In this document: positions 26,881 to 37,784 of the stretch, one piece after another
Numbering within the stretch: position 1 is the first letter of the stretch
Layout: each line of letters starts with the position of its first letter
Assembly (NCBI RefSeq): GCF_947492645.1
Contig: NZ_CANLMZ010000002.1
Location: 110,324-174,323 of the forward strand
DNA from: an uncultured Pontibacter sp.
GTDB lineage: Bacteria > Bacteroidota > Bacteroidia > Cytophagales > Hymenobacteraceae
Direction of reading: 5' to 3'
Length of the DNA stretch: 64,000 nucleotides
Translations under genes and position numbers: made by a program
Notes under the pieces: model-generated
Seen by the model: only the letters and a program-made list of their open reading frames with translations
What the model was told of the DNA's origin: nothing
Databases searched by the model: none

Positions 26881-29871
26881 ATGCAAGACAGAATAAAATA
26901 CTGGAAAGGAATTGAGGAGCTAAATAATACTCCTGAGTTCGCTAAGAACGCTCATAACGAGTTTCCAGAATTCCTGCCACTAGACGAAGCGAAAGGAGAA
27001 GGTTCGTCTTCAAATGGCAAAACACAGCGCAGGGACTTTTTAAAGCTTCTAGGCTTTAGTATGGCTGCTGTGTCATTGGCTTCTTGTGAGGCTCCTGTAA
27101 GAAAGGCGATTCCTTACCTGAACAAGCCAGTAGACGTAGAACCAGGCGTAGCAAACTGGTATGCTTCTACTTATTACCTAAATGGTGATTATAACAGCAT
27201 ACTCGTTAAAACCCGTGAAGGCCGCCCAATTAAAATTGAGCCGAATCCTTCATCATCGGTAACTCCTTATGGTACAAGCTCAAGAGCGCAGGCCTCGGTT
27301 TTAGGAGTTTATGACAACAACCGTCTTCGTTTTCCTTTGATTAAAGGAAAAGAAGCAAAGTGGGAAGATATAGATAAGCAAATCGCTTCACGTCTGTCTG
27401 CTGTAAACGGTAAAGTAGCTTTTGTATCATCCACTATCATCAGCCCATCAACTAAGCAGTTAATTGAAGAGTTTGGCTCACGTTTCGGAAACTTTGAGCA
27501 TGTAACTTATGATGTTAATTCTTCTTCAGCTTTACTTGCTGCAAATGGTGGTGTAGTACCGGGGTATGATTTCAGCAAAGCAAACATTATTGTAAGTATC
27601 GGTGCTGACTTCCTTGGAACATGGGGAGCTCCAATTCCATTTGCGAAACAGTATATCCAGAACAGAAAGATTGACGCCGATAATCCAACTATGTCACGTC
27701 ACTACCAGTTTGAAACTATACTTTCGATGACTGGTGCCAACGCAGACATTCGTGTGCCGATCAAGCCATCAGAAGAAGCTGCTGTAGTTACTGCAATGTA
27801 CAATGCCATTGCAGGTGGTAGTGCAGCATCAACTAACGTAGGTGACGCTAAAGCACTAGCAGCAGCTATAAAAGACCTTCAGGCAAATAAGGGCAAGGCC
27901 CTGGTAGTATCTGGTTCTAACGATCCTGGAGTACAGGCAATGGTTACTGCCATCAACAGCGCTTTAGGTGCAGAAGGAACAACAATAGATTCAGCTTCTC
28001 CATACTTTACAAAGCAGGGTAACGATGCTCAGATGATCCGTCTGATCAACGAGATGAACGCTGGTTCAGTAGGTGCTGTATTCTTCTATAACACAAACCC
28101 AGTTTATGATCATCCACTTGCTGATAAAGTAGTGAGTGGTTTACAAAAAGTTGGTTTGAAGGTTTCGTTTGCTGACAGAGTAGATGAAACAGCTTCACTA
28201 GCTGAGTTTGTAACACCTGATCATCATTACCTGGAGTCTTGGAATGATTTTGAGCCGAAAAGAGGATTCCTGAGCATCGCACAGCCGGTGATTAGCCCAA
28301 TCTTTACTACCCGCCAGATGCAGGACAGCTTGTTGAAGTGGAGTGGCAATAACACTAACTTCTACGAGTACATCCGCAACAACTGGAGAAAAGTAGCTAC
28401 CGGCGACTTCAATAAGTTCTGGGAGAAAGCAGTACATGACGGCGTACTTGAGAATGGCTCTAGTATGTTGAAAGTTTCTGCTCCTACAACAGCCGCGACT
28501 ACAACTGTAAGAACTGTAAAACCAACAGGTGTAGAAGCTGTACTTTACGAAAAAGTAAGCATCGGTTCTGGTGCTGAAGCAAACAACCCTTGGTTACAAG
28601 AATTACCTGATCCTGTTTCTAAAGCTACATGGGGTAACTACATAGCGATGCCAATTAAAATGGCAGAGGAAATGGGCGTGACGCAAGGCGATGTTATTGC
28701 TATATCACTTGCAAATGGTAAAACTATAGAACTGCCTGCTTTGATCCAGCCAGGACAAGCAAACGGTACTGTAGGTATAGCAATGGGCTACGGCCGTGAA
28801 ATTGAGTCTGCACCAGTTGCGAAAGGATTGGGCGCTAATGCTTTCCCTGTTGCAGCTGTTGTTGATAACGGAATCTCGTATAGCAGCTCTGTACAGTTAA
28901 AGAAAACTGATGCGACTTCTCCAATTGCTCAAACACAGACACACCATACTATCATGGACCGTCTGGTTGTTCAGGAGAATACACTAGCTAATTACAAATC
29001 AAACCCTAAAGAAGTTACAGAATATATTCGTATTGCCACGCACGAGGGTCCTGCGAAACCAGCTGCTATCTCGCTTTGGGATGATTATGAGTATAAGAAC
29101 CACCATTGGGGTATGGTTATCGACCTTAACTCTTGTATTGGTTGTGGTGCTTGTACTGTAAGCTGTAATGTAGAGAACAACATTCCGGTAGTTGGTAAGG
29201 CAGAAGTTCTAAACCGCCGTGAAATGCACTGGATGCGTATCGATAGATACTACAGCGCAGTAGAGCATGAGGCGAAAGATTATGCAACAATGGAAAATCC
29301 TGCTGAAAACCCTTCAGTAATTTTCCAGCCGATGCTTTGCCAGCACTGTAACCACGCTCCTTGCGAAACAGTATGCCCTGTAGCTGCAACAATGCACAGC
29401 TCTGAAGGTATCAACCAGATGGCGTATAACCGTTGTGTTGGTACACGTTATTGTGCTAACAACTGCCCTTATAAAGTACGTCGCTTCAACTGGTTTGCTT
29501 ATGCAAACAATGATAAGTTCAACTTTAACGAGCCAATGAACAATGATCTTGGCAAGATGGTGTTGAACCCTGATGTTACGGTAAGAGCTAGAGGTGTTAT
29601 GGAAAAATGCTCATTCTGTGTTCAGCGTGTGCAGCTAGGCAAACTAGAGGCTAAACGCGAAAACAGAAGACCTAAAGATGGTGAGATTGTAACAGCTTGT
29701 GCGCAGTCTTGCCCTACTGAAGCAATTATATTTGGTGATATGAAAGACTCTGAGAGCCGTATCTCTAAAATATTAGCGCGTCAGAATGGTGAGCGTGCAT
29801 TCCACGTATTGGAAGAGCTTAACGTTCAGCCAAACGTAACTTACCTGACTAAAATTAGAAACTTAGCTTAA
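26881..29871 (+). CDS. actB: Alternative Complex III subunit ActB, molybdopterin-oxidoreductase-like iron-sulfur protein
   Basis: 996 residues. Near the N-terminus a Tat-like motif R50-R51-DFLKLLG and lipobox LASC69 indicate export and lipid attachment. Residues ~80-700 resemble molybdopterin oxidoreductases (catalytic-subunit fold) but in ACIII this part is known to lack the cofactor. The C-terminal part is a ferredoxin-like domain with cysteine groups starting CIGCGAC (752-758), then CQHCNHAPCETVCP, CVGTRYCANNCP, CSFC and CAQSCP, enough for four Fe-S clusters. Role: electron relay from the quinol site to the ActA hemes. 42 nt after actA, 20 nt before actC. Confidence 0.95.
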   Translation: MQDRIKYWKGIEELNNTPEFAKNAHNEFPEFLPLDEAKGEGSSSNGKTQRRDFLKLLGFSMAAVSLASCEAPVRKAIPYLNKPVDVEPGVANWYASTYYLNGDYNSILVKTREGRPIKIEPNPSSSVTPYGTSSRAQASVLGVYDNNRLRFPLIKGKEAKWEDIDKQIASRLSAVNGKVAFVSSTIISPSTKQLIEEFGSRFGNFEHVTYDVNSSSALLAANGGVVPGYDFSKANIIVSIGADFLGTWGAPIPFAKQYIQNRKIDADNPTMSRHYQFETILSMTGANADIRVPIKPSEEAAVVTAMYNAIAGGSAASTNVGDAKALAAAIKDLQANKGKALVVSGSNDPGVQAMVTAINSALGAEGTTIDSASPYFTKQGNDAQMIRLINEMNAGSVGAVFFYNTNPVYDHPLADKVVSGLQKVGLKVSFADRVDETASLAEFVTPDHHYLESWNDFEPKRGFLSIAQPVISPIFTTRQMQDSLLKWSGNNTNFYEYIRNNWRKVATGDFNKFWEKAVHDGVLENGSSMLKVSAPTTAATTTVRTVKPTGVEAVLYEKVSIGSGAEANNPWLQELPDPVSKATWGNYIAMPIKMAEEMGVTQGDVIAISLANGKTIELPALIQPGQANGTVGIAMGYGREIESAPVAKGLGANAFPVAAVVDNGISYSSSVQLKKTDATSPIAQTQTHHTIMDRLVVQENTLANYKSNPKEVTEYIRIATHEGPAKPAAISLWDDYEYKNHHWGMVIDLNSCIGCGACTVSCNVENNIPVVGKAEVLNRREMHWMRIDRYYSAVEHEAKDYATMENPAENPSVIFQPMLCQHCNHAPCETVCPVAATMHSSEGINQMAYNRCVGTRYCANNCPYKVRRFNWFAYANNDKFNFNEPMNNDLGKMVLNPDVTVRARGVMEKCSFCVQRVQLGKLEAKRENRRPKDGEIVTACAQSCPTEAIIFGDMKDSESRISKILARQNGERAFHVLEELNVQPNVTYLTKIRNLA

Positions 29872-29891
29872 AATAAAATTTCGAGAGCGTT

Positions 29892-31319
29892 ATGCAGCAT
29901 GTATCTCCGATAAGAGAGCCTCTAGTAACGGGGGGTAAAACATACCACGACATCACCGAAGATGTCTGCAGACAAGTGGAGGCCAAACCCAACGCACGTT
30001 GGGCCGCTGCCCTTGCTGTATCGTTAGTCGGCTTAGCTATATTTATGTACTCCGTATACCGCACCTTATGGTTCGGTATAGGTGAGTGGGGATTAAATAA
30101 AACAGTAGGCTGGGCATGGGATATCACCAACTTCGTATGGTGGGTAGGTATTGGTCACGCCGGTACACTAATCTCAGCCATTCTATTACTGTTCCGCCAG
30201 AAGTGGAGAACTTCTATCAACCGTGCAGCTGAGGCGATGACAATTTTCGCCGTAATCTGTGCCGCTATGTTCCCTGTATTGCACATGGGACGCCCTTGGT
30301 TGGCATATTGGGTACTTCCGTTGCCAAACACGTTTGGTTCGCTTTGGGTTAACTTTAACTCGCCGCTACTTTGGGACGTATTTGCTATTTCAACGTATTT
30401 CTCTGTTTCTTTAGTATTCTGGTACATAGGTCTTATTCCTGACTTTGCTACCATCCGCGACAGAGCAACCGGCCCGATTGCAAGAAGAGCTTATTCAATC
30501 CTTTCATTCGGATGGACAGGTTCAGCTAAAGCATGGTCTCGTTACGAGACAGTATCTTTGATTCTTGCTGGTCTGGCAACACCACTTGTACTTTCTGTGC
30601 ATACAATCGTATCCATGGACTTTGCAACATCGGTGATTCCAGGATGGCACACTACAATCTTCCCTCCATACTTCGTTGCAGGTGCGATTTTCTCCGGCTT
30701 TGCGATGGTATTAACCCTGATGATTATTACAAGAAAGACTTTCAAGCTGGAGCACTACATTACGCTAGAGCACGTGGAGTCGATGAACAAAGTAATTATC
30801 CTGACAGGTTCGATTGTAGGTGTAGCCTATACTACTGAGTTCTTCATTGCCTGGTACTCAGGTGTAGAATACGAGCAATATGCATTTATTAACCGTGCCT
30901 TCGGTCCTTACTGGTGGGCATACTGGTCAATGATGACATGTAACGTAATTACACCTCAGTTATTCTGGTTCAGAAAAATCAGAAGAAGCTTAACTGCTAC
31001 TTTCATCATCTCAATATTTGTGAACATCGGTATGTGGTTCGAGAGATTCGTAATTATCGTTACCTCGCTACACAGAGACTACCTGCCATCATCTTGGGCA
31101 ATGTTCTCTCCTACAAGCATTGATATTGGAGTTTACGTTGGTACAATCGGTCTGTTCTTTACGCTTTTCTTCTTATTTGCTAAGTTCTTCCCAGTAGTGA
31201 ACATGGCAGAGGTAAAGGCAATCCTGAAGTCTTCTTCAGGAGTAACACACCACCCGCACAAAACCATGCACGGAACTGATAAGGATTTGAACACTAATAC
31301 ACATCACAGCAATGAATAA
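29892..31319 (+). CDS. actC: Alternative Complex III subunit ActC, NrfD/PsrC-like quinol-binding membrane protein
   Basis: 475 residues with about ten membrane helices, NrfD/polysulfide-reductase type ([45 protein letters not shown]). ActC is the quinol-oxidising, putatively proton-translocating membrane subunit in the ACIII structure. C-terminus is His-rich (HHPHKTMHG). Its stop overlaps the actD start by 8 nt. Confidence 0.95.
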   Translation: MQHVSPIREPLVTGGKTYHDITEDVCRQVEAKPNARWAAALAVSLVGLAIFMYSVYRTLWFGIGEWGLNKTVGWAWDITNFVWWVGIGHAGTLISAILLLFRQKWRTSINRAAEAMTIFAVICAAMFPVLHMGRPWLAYWVLPLPNTFGSLWVNFNSPLLWDVFAISTYFSVSLVFWYIGLIPDFATIRDRATGPIARRAYSILSFGWTGSAKAWSRYETVSLILAGLATPLVLSVHTIVSMDFATSVIPGWHTTIFPPYFVAGAIFSGFAMVLTLMIITRKTFKLEHYITLEHVESMNKVIILTGSIVGVAYTTEFFIAWYSGVEYEQYAFINRAFGPYWWAYWSMMTCNVITPQLFWFRKIRRSLTATFIISIFVNIGMWFERFVIIVTSLHRDYLPSSWAMFSPTSIDIGVYVGTIGLFFTLFFLFAKFFPVVNMAEVKAILKSSSGVTHHPHKTMHGTDKDLNTNTHHSNE

Positions 31320-31836
31320 GAAATTTGTTCTAGGTATTTATGATGATGAAGATGTGCTGTTAACAGCCATTGAAAACATCCGCGCTGCCGGTACTAAGAT
31401 TTACGATGTATTTTCACCATATCCTGTACACGGTATTGATGATGTATTAGGCATTAAGCGCTCAAGACTGCCGATTGTTGCCTTTTTCTGCGGTTTGTTC
31501 GGTACATCATTCGCTCTTTGGATGCAGATCTGGATGCTAGGTTTTGACTGGCCAATGATCATTGGTGGTAAACCTCACATTGCGATTCCATCTTTCATAC
31601 CGGTAACGTTTGAGCTAACTGTACTTTGTGCAGCATTTGGTATGGTGATTACTTTCTTCATAGTTAGTAAGTTAAGACCCTCGCTTCGAGTAAACGTTTT
31701 CGATAAGCGTTCTACAGACGATAAGTTTGTAATGGCAATTGAAATCAAAGAAGGTGTTACTGATTTATCTGCTTTAAATAACCTGCTTCGCACAAACGGT
31801 GCTATCGAAGTTAACGAGAAGGAGGTAGTAAAATAA
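31312..31836 (+). CDS. actD: Alternative Complex III subunit ActD (DUF3341)
   Basis: 174 residues with two central membrane helices (about 54-76 and 97-118) between a cytoplasmic alpha/beta N-terminal domain ([24 protein letters not shown] ... [14 protein letters not shown]) and a C-terminal domain. DUF3341 proteins are the ActD subunit. Overlaps actC by 8 nt and actE as TAATG, indicating coupled translation. Confidence 0.95.
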   Translation: MNKKFVLGIYDDEDVLLTAIENIRAAGTKIYDVFSPYPVHGIDDVLGIKRSRLPIVAFFCGLFGTSFALWMQIWMLGFDWPMIIGGKPHIAIPSFIPVTFELTVLCAAFGMVITFFIVSKLRPSLRVNVFDKRSTDDKFVMAIEIKEGVTDLSALNNLLRTNGAIEVNEKEVVK

Positions 31837-32474
31837 TGAAAAGAATATCTAAAATAGGCCTGAGAGCCTCAGCTATACTTTTCTCATCTGCATTGGTTGT
31901 AGCCTGCAGTAATGAGCAAGATCCAGGTCTGGAATATGCGCCAGATATGTATCATTCAGTTCCACTTGACCCTTATTCTCAGGTAAAAGAGAATAAGTTT
32001 AACCCAGGCGGAATGAATATGCGTCAGCCTGCAGTAGGTACTGTAGCTCGTGGCAAGATGGGTTATAACTCTTATTTGTCTAAAGACGACGCTGAAACAG
32101 CAGGAGTTGAATTAACAAATCCATTAGCTGTTAGTTCAGTTAACTTGGAAGAAGGTAAAGTGCTTTATACACGCTTCTGTGCACCATGTCACGGTGAACA
32201 AGGCGATGGCCAGGGCTTAGTAGGGCAAAAATTCAAAGGTGTTCCTTCTTATACAGCTGGTCGTGTAGCAACACTACCTGCCGGGCATATTTATCATGTG
32301 ATAGAAAATGGTAGAGGCCGTATGATGCCTCACGGCTCACAGGTTGACCCAACAGAGCGTTGGAAAATTGTAATGTATGTGCAGCAACTGCAGAAAGGAA
32401 TTACCGATACAGGTGCTCCGTCTGACACAACTGGCACAGAAAACGGAACAGCTGCAGAAGCTGCTAACAACTAA
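31836..32474 (+). CDS. actE: Alternative Complex III subunit ActE, monoheme cytochrome c lipoprotein
   Basis: 212 residues. Lipoprotein signal peptide with VVAC-S lipobox (Cys24). Heme site CAPCH at about residues 115-119, preceded by GKVLYTRF and followed by GEQGDGQG; axial Met probably in GRMMPHGSQV. Low-complexity Thr/Ala tail. In ACIII, ActE sits on the periplasmic face beside ActA. The ATG shares its A with the actD stop. Confidence 0.95.
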   Translation: MKRISKIGLRASAILFSSALVVACSNEQDPGLEYAPDMYHSVPLDPYSQVKENKFNPGGMNMRQPAVGTVARGKMGYNSYLSKDDAETAGVELTNPLAVSSVNLEEGKVLYTRFCAPCHGEQGDGQGLVGQKFKGVPSYTAGRVATLPAGHIYHVIENGRGRMMPHGSQVDPTERWKIVMYVQQLQKGITDTGAPSDTTGTENGTAAEAANN

Positions 32475-32500
32475 GTCTAAGGCATAATTATTAAAGGATA

Positions 32501-33769
32501 ATGACAGAAGAAAGACTCATCATTTCCAGAAAAACGAATAATAAGTTTTTCTTAATGATAGCTGTAGGTGTTGTATTACTTATAGCAGGCATAATCTTTA
32601 TGGCCTCAGGCGTGGGAGCAGGTCATGGCGAAGGCCATGGTGAAGCTGCAGCAGCCGGTCATGAAGCGGCTTCTTGGTCAAAGAGGCTTTTTGTTAACCT
32701 GTGGTTGAACAACGTGTATTTCACAGGTATAGCAATTATTGGTATATTCTTCGTAGCAGTACAGTATGTTGCTTACGCAGGTTGGTCTGTTTTGATCAAG
32801 CGTATTCCGGAAGCACTTAGCTACTACCTTCCAGTAGGTGCGGTAGTTATGCTTTTGGTATTCCTTTTCGGAGGGCATGACATATTTCATTGGACTCATG
32901 AATATCTTTATGATGTAAATGATCCGCGTTACGACCCAATCATTGCAGGTAAGTCAGGGTATTTGAATACTCCTTTCTTCCTAATCAGAATGGTTGTATT
33001 CTTTGCGCTATGGATTCTATTCTTTAACTGGTTGAGAAGAAACTCTATAAACGAAGATATTCACGGAGGTACATCATACTATCATAAGAGCATTCGTATT
33101 TCAGCCATGTTCCTTGTTGTATTTGGTGTGTCATCTTCAGTTGCTGCATGGGACTGGGTTTTATCAATAGATACACACTGGTTCTCTACAATGTTTGGTT
33201 GGTATGTATTTGCCAGCTGGTTTGTATCTGGTTTAGCTGCTACAACATTAACTGTTATCATTCTAAAGCAGAATGGCTACTTGAAGCATGTAAATGCGAA
33301 CCACCTTCACGATTTAGGTAAATTCGTATTTGCTTTCTCAATCTTCTGGACTTATGTATGGTTCTCTCAGTTCATGCTGATCTGGTATGCAAACATTCCA
33401 GAAGAATCTATCTATTTCTTAGAGAGATTGGGTGGTAATGAAGGCAAGTATACCTGGATATTCTTCTTTAATTTAGTGATAAACTTTGCCTTCCCGTTCC
33501 TTGTTTTGATGACAAGAGATGCGAAACGTCAGATGATCATGTTAAAGATTGTTACTATAGCAATTCTCATCGGTCACTGGTTTGACTTCTACCTTATGAT
33601 GATGCCTGGTACAATGCGTGCCGATGCAGGTATAGGGTTTATTGAAATTGGTACTGCTCTGATTTTCTTAGGGGTGTTCCTGGTAACTTTTACAAAGGGT
33701 TTAACCAAAGCATCTTTAGTACCGGTAAACCACCCGTTCCTGGAGGAAAGTGTTCACCATCATGTTTAG
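32501..33769 (+). CDS. actF: Alternative Complex III subunit ActF, second NrfD-like membrane protein
   Basis: 422 residues, about ten membrane helices. Begins with a His/Gly-rich periplasmic loop (GAGHGEGHGEAAAAGHE) and contains GGHDIFHWTHEYLYDVNDPRYDPIIAGKSG-like family residues in the first half. Homologous in fold to ActC but lacks its quinol site in known structures. 26 nt after actE and 24 nt before coxB. Confidence 0.95.
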   Translation: MTEERLIISRKTNNKFFLMIAVGVVLLIAGIIFMASGVGAGHGEGHGEAAAAGHEAASWSKRLFVNLWLNNVYFTGIAIIGIFFVAVQYVAYAGWSVLIKRIPEALSYYLPVGAVVMLLVFLFGGHDIFHWTHEYLYDVNDPRYDPIIAGKSGYLNTPFFLIRMVVFFALWILFFNWLRRNSINEDIHGGTSYYHKSIRISAMFLVVFGVSSSVAAWDWVLSIDTHWFSTMFGWYVFASWFVSGLAATTLTVIILKQNGYLKHVNANHLHDLGKFVFAFSIFWTYVWFSQFMLIWYANIPEESIYFLERLGGNEGKYTWIFFFNLVINFAFPFLVLMTRDAKRQMIMLKIVTIAILIGHWFDFYLMMMPGTMRADAGIGFIEIGTALIFLGVFLVTFTKGLTKASLVPVNHPFLEESVHHHV

Positions 33770-33793
33770 AGACTATACTAAAAGCGTTATATA

Positions 33794-34861
33794 ATGATTA
33801 CGATCGCCATAGGTTTATCCATAATTTTATTATTCGTTATCCTGTTCTTATTGTTCAGGATAGGTACGCTAGCCTCTATTTTCAGAGGATCATCTCAGCG
33901 TGCTGTTGGTACAACGAAGACTAGTAACCGCGTAAACAGTACACTATTCCTTTTATTCCTGGTTATAGGAGGTGCAGCATTCATCTGGTCTTTTGCAGAT
34001 GCATGGGATGATATGAACCTGCCATTAGCCTCTGTGCATGGTGCCTGGACAGACAATTTGTTCTGGACAACGATGATAGTTATTGGCATCGTGTTCGTGA
34101 TTACTCAAATCTTACTGTTCGTATACTCTTACAAATACCAGCACAAAGACGACAAACGTGCTTATTACTATCCGCACAACAACAAGCTAGAAATCGTTTG
34201 GACTATGATTCCTGCAGTAGTGATGGCTCTTTTAGTTTTTGGCGGCTGGAAAACATGGACTAAGATTACTAGTGCCGCTCCAGAAGATGCGGTAGTGATT
34301 GAAGTTATGGGTAAGCAGTTTAACTGGATGGTACGCTATCCCGGTGCTGACGGCAAATTAGGTGTAGCTAAGCACACATTGATTGACGCTACAAACGAAT
34401 TTGGTATTGATTTCACCGATCAGAATGCGATGGATGATTTCATGCCAATGGAGATTCACGTACCTAAAGGCCAGCCTGTTTTATTCAAAATTCGCTCAAG
34501 AGACGTTATTCATAGTGTTTTCTTGCCTCACTTCCGTGTTAAAATGGATGCTGTACCAGGTATGCCTACCAAGTTCTGGTTTGTACCATCTAAAACAACA
34601 GATGAAATGCGTAGCGAGACTGGAAACCCTGACTTTAAGTATGAGTTAGCTTGTACTGAAATTTGTGGTCGTGGTCACTTTGCAATGCGTTATATCTTAG
34701 TAGTTGATGAGCCTGAAGATTATGAGGCTTGGTTGGCAAAGCAAACTCCGTTCGCAGAGCAGAATCCTGAGGTAGTAGCTAAATTCTCTTCTTCAAGCCA
34801 ACAAGTTGTAGCTGAAAACAAGACAGAGGGTAAAGCTGAAGAGGTTAAATCAGAATTGTAG
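33794..34861 (+). CDS. coxB: Cytochrome c oxidase subunit II (CuA subunit)
   Basis: 355 residues. Three hydrophobic segments at the start (an extra one compared with the usual two), then the cupredoxin domain with the complete CuA site: H240 in IHSVFLPHF, then C287-x-E-x-C291 and H295, M298 in CTEICGRGHFAMR. No fused cytochrome c domain at the C-terminus, which instead is a Ser/Glu/Lys-rich tail, so electrons must come from ACIII or a separate cytochrome. 18 nt before coxA. Confidence 0.95.
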   Translation: MITIAIGLSIILLFVILFLLFRIGTLASIFRGSSQRAVGTTKTSNRVNSTLFLLFLVIGGAAFIWSFADAWDDMNLPLASVHGAWTDNLFWTTMIVIGIVFVITQILLFVYSYKYQHKDDKRAYYYPHNNKLEIVWTMIPAVVMALLVFGGWKTWTKITSAAPEDAVVIEVMGKQFNWMVRYPGADGKLGVAKHTLIDATNEFGIDFTDQNAMDDFMPMEIHVPKGQPVLFKIRSRDVIHSVFLPHFRVKMDAVPGMPTKFWFVPSKTTDEMRSETGNPDFKYELACTEICGRGHFAMRYILVVDEPEDYEAWLAKQTPFAEQNPEVVAKFSSSSQQVVAENKTEGKAEEVKSEL

Positions 34862-34879
34862 CAATTAAAACTTTTGAAA

Positions 34880-36706
34880 ATGTCTAGTACAGATATCTCT
34901 ATCCATAAAGATGTTCATCATGCACACGACGAGCATGATCATCATCACGATCAGAACTTCATTGAGAAGTACATCTTTAGCCAAGACCATAAAGTAATTG
35001 CCAAACAATTCTTGTTTGGCGGTATTTTCTGGGCTTTTATAGGTGGTTTTTTATCTATTATCTTCCGCTTACAGTTAGGTTGGCCTGAGGCTACCTTCAC
35101 TTTCCTGGAGCCAATTCTAGGAGGATGGATTGAAAACGGTAAACTTGACCCTGAATTTTACCTTGCCTTGGTTACCATGCACGGTACCATCATGGTATTC
35201 TTTGTACTTACAGCAGGTCTAAGCGGTACGTTTGCCAACTTCCTTATTCCACTACAGATCGGAGCAAGAGATATGGCTTCTGGTTTCATGAACATGCTGT
35301 CATTCTGGATTTTCTTCCTGGCTAGTGTGATTATGTTCTGGTCTCTGTTTTTAGAAACAGGCCCTGCAGGTGGTGGATGGACAGTTTACCCTCCGCTAAG
35401 TGCGTTGCCACAAGCGATCAAAGGTTCTGCTTCGGGTATGACGATGTGGCTGATTTCAATGGCATTGTTCATTGTATCTCAGTTGCTTGCTGGTGTTAAC
35501 TATATCACCACTATCATCAACCTGAGAACAAAGGGTATGTCTATGACGAAGCTTCCGCTTACAGTATGGGCTTTGTTCTTTACAGCTATACTAGGCTTAC
35601 TATCATTCCCTGTATTGTTCTCTGCTGCTTTATTATTGATCTTCGACAGAAGCTTCGGTACGAGCTTCTACTTATCAGATATTTATATAGCTGGTGAGGC
35701 TTTAACAAACACAGGTGGTAGCCCAATCTTGTTCCAACACTTGTTCTGGTTCCTTGGCCACCCGGAAGTATACATCGTGATTCTACCTGCCTTCGGCCTG
35801 GTGTCAGAAGTAATTGCAACAAATTCACGTAAGCCTATTTTCGGTTACAGAGCCATGATCGGTTCTATGATCGGTATTGCTGTACTGTCGTTCGTTGTTT
35901 GGGCTCACCACATGTTCGTAACAGGTATGAACCCTTTCCTTGGATCCGTGTTCATGTTCCTGACATTGATTATTGCGGTACCATCTGCGGTTAAAGTGTT
36001 CAACTGGATTGCAACACTATGGAGAGGTAACATCCGATTCTCTACAGGAATGCTTTTTGCCATCGGATTCGTATCATTGTTTATATCAGGTGGCTTAACA
36101 GGTATTATACTTGGTAACTCTGCTCTTGATATTCAGTTACACGATACATACTTTGTTGTTGCTCACTTCCACCTTGTAATGGGTGCTGCTGCCTTCTTCG
36201 GTATGTTCTGCGGTGTTTATCATTGGTTCCCTAAAATGTTTGGCCGTATGATGGATGAAAAGCTTGGCGCTGTTCACTTCTGGGCTACATTTATTGCGGT
36301 TTACCTGGTATTTATGCCAATGCACTACATCGGTATAGCTGGTTTCCCTAGAAGATACTATAACTGGACAGGATTTGAAACATTTAACATATTTACTGAT
36401 CTAAACACTTTTATCAGTTTAGCAGCCATTATTGGTTTCACAGCTCAGTTTATATTCTTGTTCAACTTCCTGTACAGCATCTTTAAAGGTCGTAGAGCAA
36501 CAGAAAACCCTTGGCATTCAAATACTTTGGAGTGGACTACTCCTGTATTGCCAGGACACGGCAACTGGCCAGGTGAAATACCTACAGTTTACAGATGGCC
36601 TTATGATTACAGTAAGCCAGGTGCTCCTGAAGACTTTATTCCACAACACGTACCTTTCTCTGCTACGCAGTCTTCAAATCTGCCAAACGAGAAAGATTTA
36701 GAATAA
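34880..36706 (+). CDS. coxA: Cytochrome c oxidase subunit I
   Basis: 608 residues from ATG at 34880 (an in-frame TTG 6 nt upstream is less likely). A striking His/Asp-rich N-terminus (HHAHDEHDHHHDQ) precedes twelve helices. Heme-copper signatures: FWFLGHPEVYI with the His-Tyr pair and the helix-VI Glu of A1-type oxidases, VVWAHHMFVTGM for CuB, and HDTYFVVAHFHLVMG for the heme a and a3 ligands. It pumps protons while reducing O2. 7 nt before ctaA. Confidence 0.97.
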   Translation: MSSTDISIHKDVHHAHDEHDHHHDQNFIEKYIFSQDHKVIAKQFLFGGIFWAFIGGFLSIIFRLQLGWPEATFTFLEPILGGWIENGKLDPEFYLALVTMHGTIMVFFVLTAGLSGTFANFLIPLQIGARDMASGFMNMLSFWIFFLASVIMFWSLFLETGPAGGGWTVYPPLSALPQAIKGSASGMTMWLISMALFIVSQLLAGVNYITTIINLRTKGMSMTKLPLTVWALFFTAILGLLSFPVLFSAALLLIFDRSFGTSFYLSDIYIAGEALTNTGGSPILFQHLFWFLGHPEVYIVILPAFGLVSEVIATNSRKPIFGYRAMIGSMIGIAVLSFVVWAHHMFVTGMNPFLGSVFMFLTLIIAVPSAVKVFNWIATLWRGNIRFSTGMLFAIGFVSLFISGGLTGIILGNSALDIQLHDTYFVVAHFHLVMGAAAFFGMFCGVYHWFPKMFGRMMDEKLGAVHFWATFIAVYLVFMPMHYIGIAGFPRRYYNWTGFETFNIFTDLNTFISLAAIIGFTAQFIFLFNFLYSIFKGRRATENPWHSNTLEWTTPVLPGHGNWPGEIPTVYRWPYDYSKPGAPEDFIPQHVPFSATQSSNLPNEKDLE

Positions 36707-36713
36707 GCTATTA

Positions 36714-37784
36714 ATGGCTAGTAAATCTTTTCATAAAAGGTTTAAAACTATAGGAGTAATTACAGTTATCGCTGTATACTTTCTAATATTAGTCGGAGGA
36801 ATCGTTCGCAGTACGGGTTCTGGTATGGGTTGCCCAGACTGGCCAAAGTGCTTCGGCAGTTGGGTTCCTCCGACTGATGTTAGCCAACTCCCAGAAGATT
36901 ATCTTGAAGTTTATAAGGAGAAGCGTATAGAGAAGAACCGGAAGTTAGCTGGGTTTTTAGATAACATCGGTTTTGATGACGTTTCAGCCTATATTTTTTC
37001 ACACCCGAGTCAGTACATTGAAACAGAATTCAATGTAACCAAAACCTGGATCGAATACATTAACCGGCTGGTTGGTGTGGTAATAGGCTTCCTTATATTT
37101 CTGACAGTAATTTATGCAATCCCATACCTAAAGGAAGATAAAGCTGTTTTTTATCTCGCATTAGGCAGTTTTATACTTGTCGGTATTCAAGGTTGGTTAG
37201 GCTCTATAGTAGTATCTACTAATCTTTTGCCAGTAACAATTACCATACATATGGCGCTTGCGCTTGTATTAGTTGCTCTGCTGCAATACGCGATTACTAG
37301 ACCAAATGGGAAAAGCCTCAGCGGCAACTTAAACTACAGTAGTAAGATTAATTTTTACTTATGGTTAGTTGCTGGTACAACATTTATACAAATATTAATT
37401 GGAACACAGGTAAGGGAAGAAATTGATCTTATCGCATTTGCAATGAATGGTCAAAGCCGGGAATTGTGGGTTGATGAATTAGGCAGTAGTTTTTATGTTC
37501 ATCGTACGTTCTCAATTCTAATTTTAGCACTACATGCATATTTGGCTTATATGCTCTATAAATTAGAAAATAAAGCTTTATCAAAACTTACTTCTGTAAT
37601 GCTTATCTTAGTTGGAGCAGAAGTGGCTTTAGGTGTAATTATGGCATATTTTGCAATACCACCAGTACTACAACCTTTACACCTTACATTTGCGGCACTA
37701 CTATTCGGCGTGCAGTTTCAGTTACTTTTAATTTACTTTTACGCTTCTAAAAAGGCGGCTCATACAACGGTAGCGGTTTCTTAA
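36714..37784 (+). CDS. ctaA: Heme A synthase (COX15/CtaA)
   Basis: 356 residues, eight predicted helices, with the family motifs LVGGIVRSTGSGMGCPDWPKCFG (Cys pair) near residues 27-48, heme-ligand histidines in ITIHMALAL and FYVHRTFSI, and QPLHLTFAALLFG at the end. Converts heme O to heme A for the adjacent oxidase. Stop overlaps the ctaB start as TAATG. Confidence 0.95.
   Translation: MASKSFHKRFKTIGVITVIAVYFLILVGGIVRSTGSGMGCPDWPKCFGSWVPPTDVSQLPEDYLEVYKEKRIEKNRKLAGFLDNIGFDDVSAYIFSHPSQYIETEFNVTKTWIEYINRLVGVVIGFLIFLTVIYAIPYLKEDKAVFYLALGSFILVGIQGWLGSIVVSTNLLPVTITIHMALALVLVALLQYAITRPNGKSLSGNLNYSSKINFYLWLVAGTTFIQILIGTQVREEIDLIAFAMNGQSRELWVDELGSSFYVHRTFSILILALHAYLAYMLYKLENKALSKLTSVMLILVGAEVALGVIMAYFAIPPVLQPLHLTFAALLFGVQFQLLLIYFYASKKAAHTTVAVS

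Noticed and set aside
26881..29871. ActB as an active molybdenum enzyme
   Set aside because: Context (actA-F with oxidase) identifies it as the ACIII subunit whose molybdopterin-like domain is known to hold no cofactor.
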